Part shown: one piece after another, positions 22,581 to 23,227 of the stretch
Layout of the letters: each line of letters starts with the position of its first letter
How positions within the stretch are numbered: position 1 is the stretch's first letter
Source: Candidatus Nitrotoga sp. CP45
Lineage (GTDB): Bacteria > Bacteroidota > Bacteroidia > Flavobacteriales > Flavobacteriaceae
NCBI GenBank assembly: GCA_943329165.2
Contig: CALQCV020000005.1
Coordinates: 1-23,227 of the forward strand
Direction of reading: 5' to 3'
Length of the DNA stretch: 23,227 nt
Position numbers and translations under genes: made by a program
The notes under the pieces: generated by a model
What the model saw: only the letters and a program-made list of their open reading frames with translations
Database searches by the model: none
What the model was told of the DNA's origin: nothing

Positions 22581-23227
22581 ATGAAAATGAAGTTATTCTA
22601 TTTACTTTTTGTTTTGCTTTTTTCGTTGAATTGTAAATCGCAATTTAGTAAAACGCACTATATTCCGCCTCTTTCTGGCTCAAGTAATCCTACTGCCTCT
22701 CTTGTAAAAGATCAATACATGTATATTTCAACACCAAATACCAATGATGTTAACTTTCGGATTGTTCGATTTGGTGCAACAACAATATCGGGAACTGTTT
22801 CCCGAAATTCGCCATATGTATATTTTATTGGCTCAGGAACAAATACACAAATGCATGTTGTTGAAGAAAGTACAAGTACTGTTTTAAATAACAAAGGATA
22901 TGTTGTAGAAGCGGATGATTTGGTTTATGTATCAGTAAGAGTAACAGCTGGTCAAGGCGATGATGGTCCTCCGCAAGCAGGTCAATTAGTATCAAAAGGT
23001 TTAGCAGCACTTGGACGACGATTCAGAGCCGGGGCCTTTACCAATACTTTAGTTCCAAATATCCAAGAATATCATTATACTTTCATTTCAGTATTGGCAA
23101 CAGAAAACAATACTACAGTAAATTTTAGTGGAATGAAACCCAATGTACAACTAGTAAATAGTAGTACAGGAAGTAATTCTATCAGTATTACCTTAAATCT
23201 TGGAGAAAGCTACGTAATGGCTGTTCA
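22581..23227 (+). CDS. Exported IgGFc-binding-like protein, 5' part
   Basis: Open to the right edge; 215 codons visible. Start MKMKLFYLLFVLLFSLNCKS gives a signal peptide; the mature part probably begins QFSKTHYIPP. A second ATG at 22587 is an equally good start. Mature segments YTFISVLATENNTTVNFSGM and ISITLNLGESYVMAV match the pattern of the IgGFc-binding N-terminal domain (VxATEDNTTV and LNxGEVY), known from eukaryotic and bacterial surface proteins. In Flavobacterium, such domains head large secreted proteins that end in a T9SS sorting or gliding-associated domain, so that is my inference for the missing part. A Cys in SLNC is not a good lipobox. Confidence 0.7.
   Translation, partial: MKMKLFYLLFVLLFSLNCKSQFSKTHYIPPLSGSSNPTASLVKDQYMYISTPNTNDVNFRIVRFGATTISGTVSRNSPYVYFIGSGTNTQMHVVEESTSTVLNNKGYVVEADDLVYVSVRVTAGQGDDGPPQAGQLVSKGLAALGRRFRAGAFTNTLVPNIQEYHYTFISVLATENNTTVNFSGMKPNVQLVNSSTGSNSISITLNLGESYVMAV

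Noticed and set aside
22712..23010. Minus-strand frames at 22712-22894 and 22825-23010
   Set aside because: They lie antisense to the IgGFc-binding-like gene, which has a signal peptide and domain motifs in the plus frame.

Overview
The window looks like chromosomal DNA of a Flavobacterium-type member of the Bacteroidota. It is AT-rich (roughly two thirds A+T by eye). Several genes have a -7 box matching TAnnTTTG, and there is no obvious Shine-Dalgarno sequence before starts. The gene content also fits: DUF1573 protein, an arginine decarboxylase followed by a deoxyhypusine-synthase-like gene, and an IgGFc-binding-like exported protein. No tRNA, rRNA, CRISPR array, transposase or prophage was seen.

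Layout. (1) 1-2453, minus: valS, cut by the left edge, with a structured 5' region (2454-2700) that carries a dispersed-repeat-like element with two near-identical CCTGCC palindromes. (2) 2777-3211, plus: exported DUF1573 protein, converging through a strong bidirectional terminator on (3) 3255-4583, minus: exported tandem aspartyl protease with a C-terminal PDZ domain. (4) 4739-5935, plus: PLP aminotransferase, converging through a second bidirectional terminator on (5) 5997-7169, minus: proline dehydrogenase. (6) 7324-13897, minus: the most interesting block, a tightly packed eight-gene operon with three different photolyase/cryptochrome flavoproteins (a DASH-type cryptochrome, an Fe-S bacterial cryptochrome/photolyase and a third divergent member). 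A flavin reductase-like protein and four small conserved proteins (TIGR03643/DUF2805, DUF2452, DUF2071, DUF2256) are interleaved with them. The 48-residue DUF2256 gene overlaps both neighbours. Most junctions overlap by 4 to 14 bases or are under 10 bases apart, so the set is probably co-transcribed and translationally coupled. (7) 14049-15116, plus: aroB, divergent from that operon; the 151-base divergent region holds two -7 boxes and two inverted repeats. (8) 15174-18339, plus: a possible 59-codon leader ORF, a short arginine decarboxylase, a deoxyhypusine-synthase-like enzyme and a very acidic protein, ended by a terminator; probably a polyamine (perhaps homospermidine) operon. (9) 18496-20334: POTRA/Omp85-like outer-membrane protein. 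(10) 20451-20711: small zinc-ribbon-like protein. (11) 20762-22496: two-gene ABC exporter of the BcrA/LanF type. (12) 22581 to right edge: start of a secreted IgGFc-binding-like protein.

How the parts may work together. The photolyase operon would repair UV damage and/or sense light. The flavin reductase could help keep flavin reduced, and the DUF proteins recur with photolyases in other bacteria (recalled, not checked here). The speA block would turn arginine into agmatine and then a longer polyamine. The other genes are housekeeping or envelope functions. Promoter and operator calls are by eye and none has been tested.
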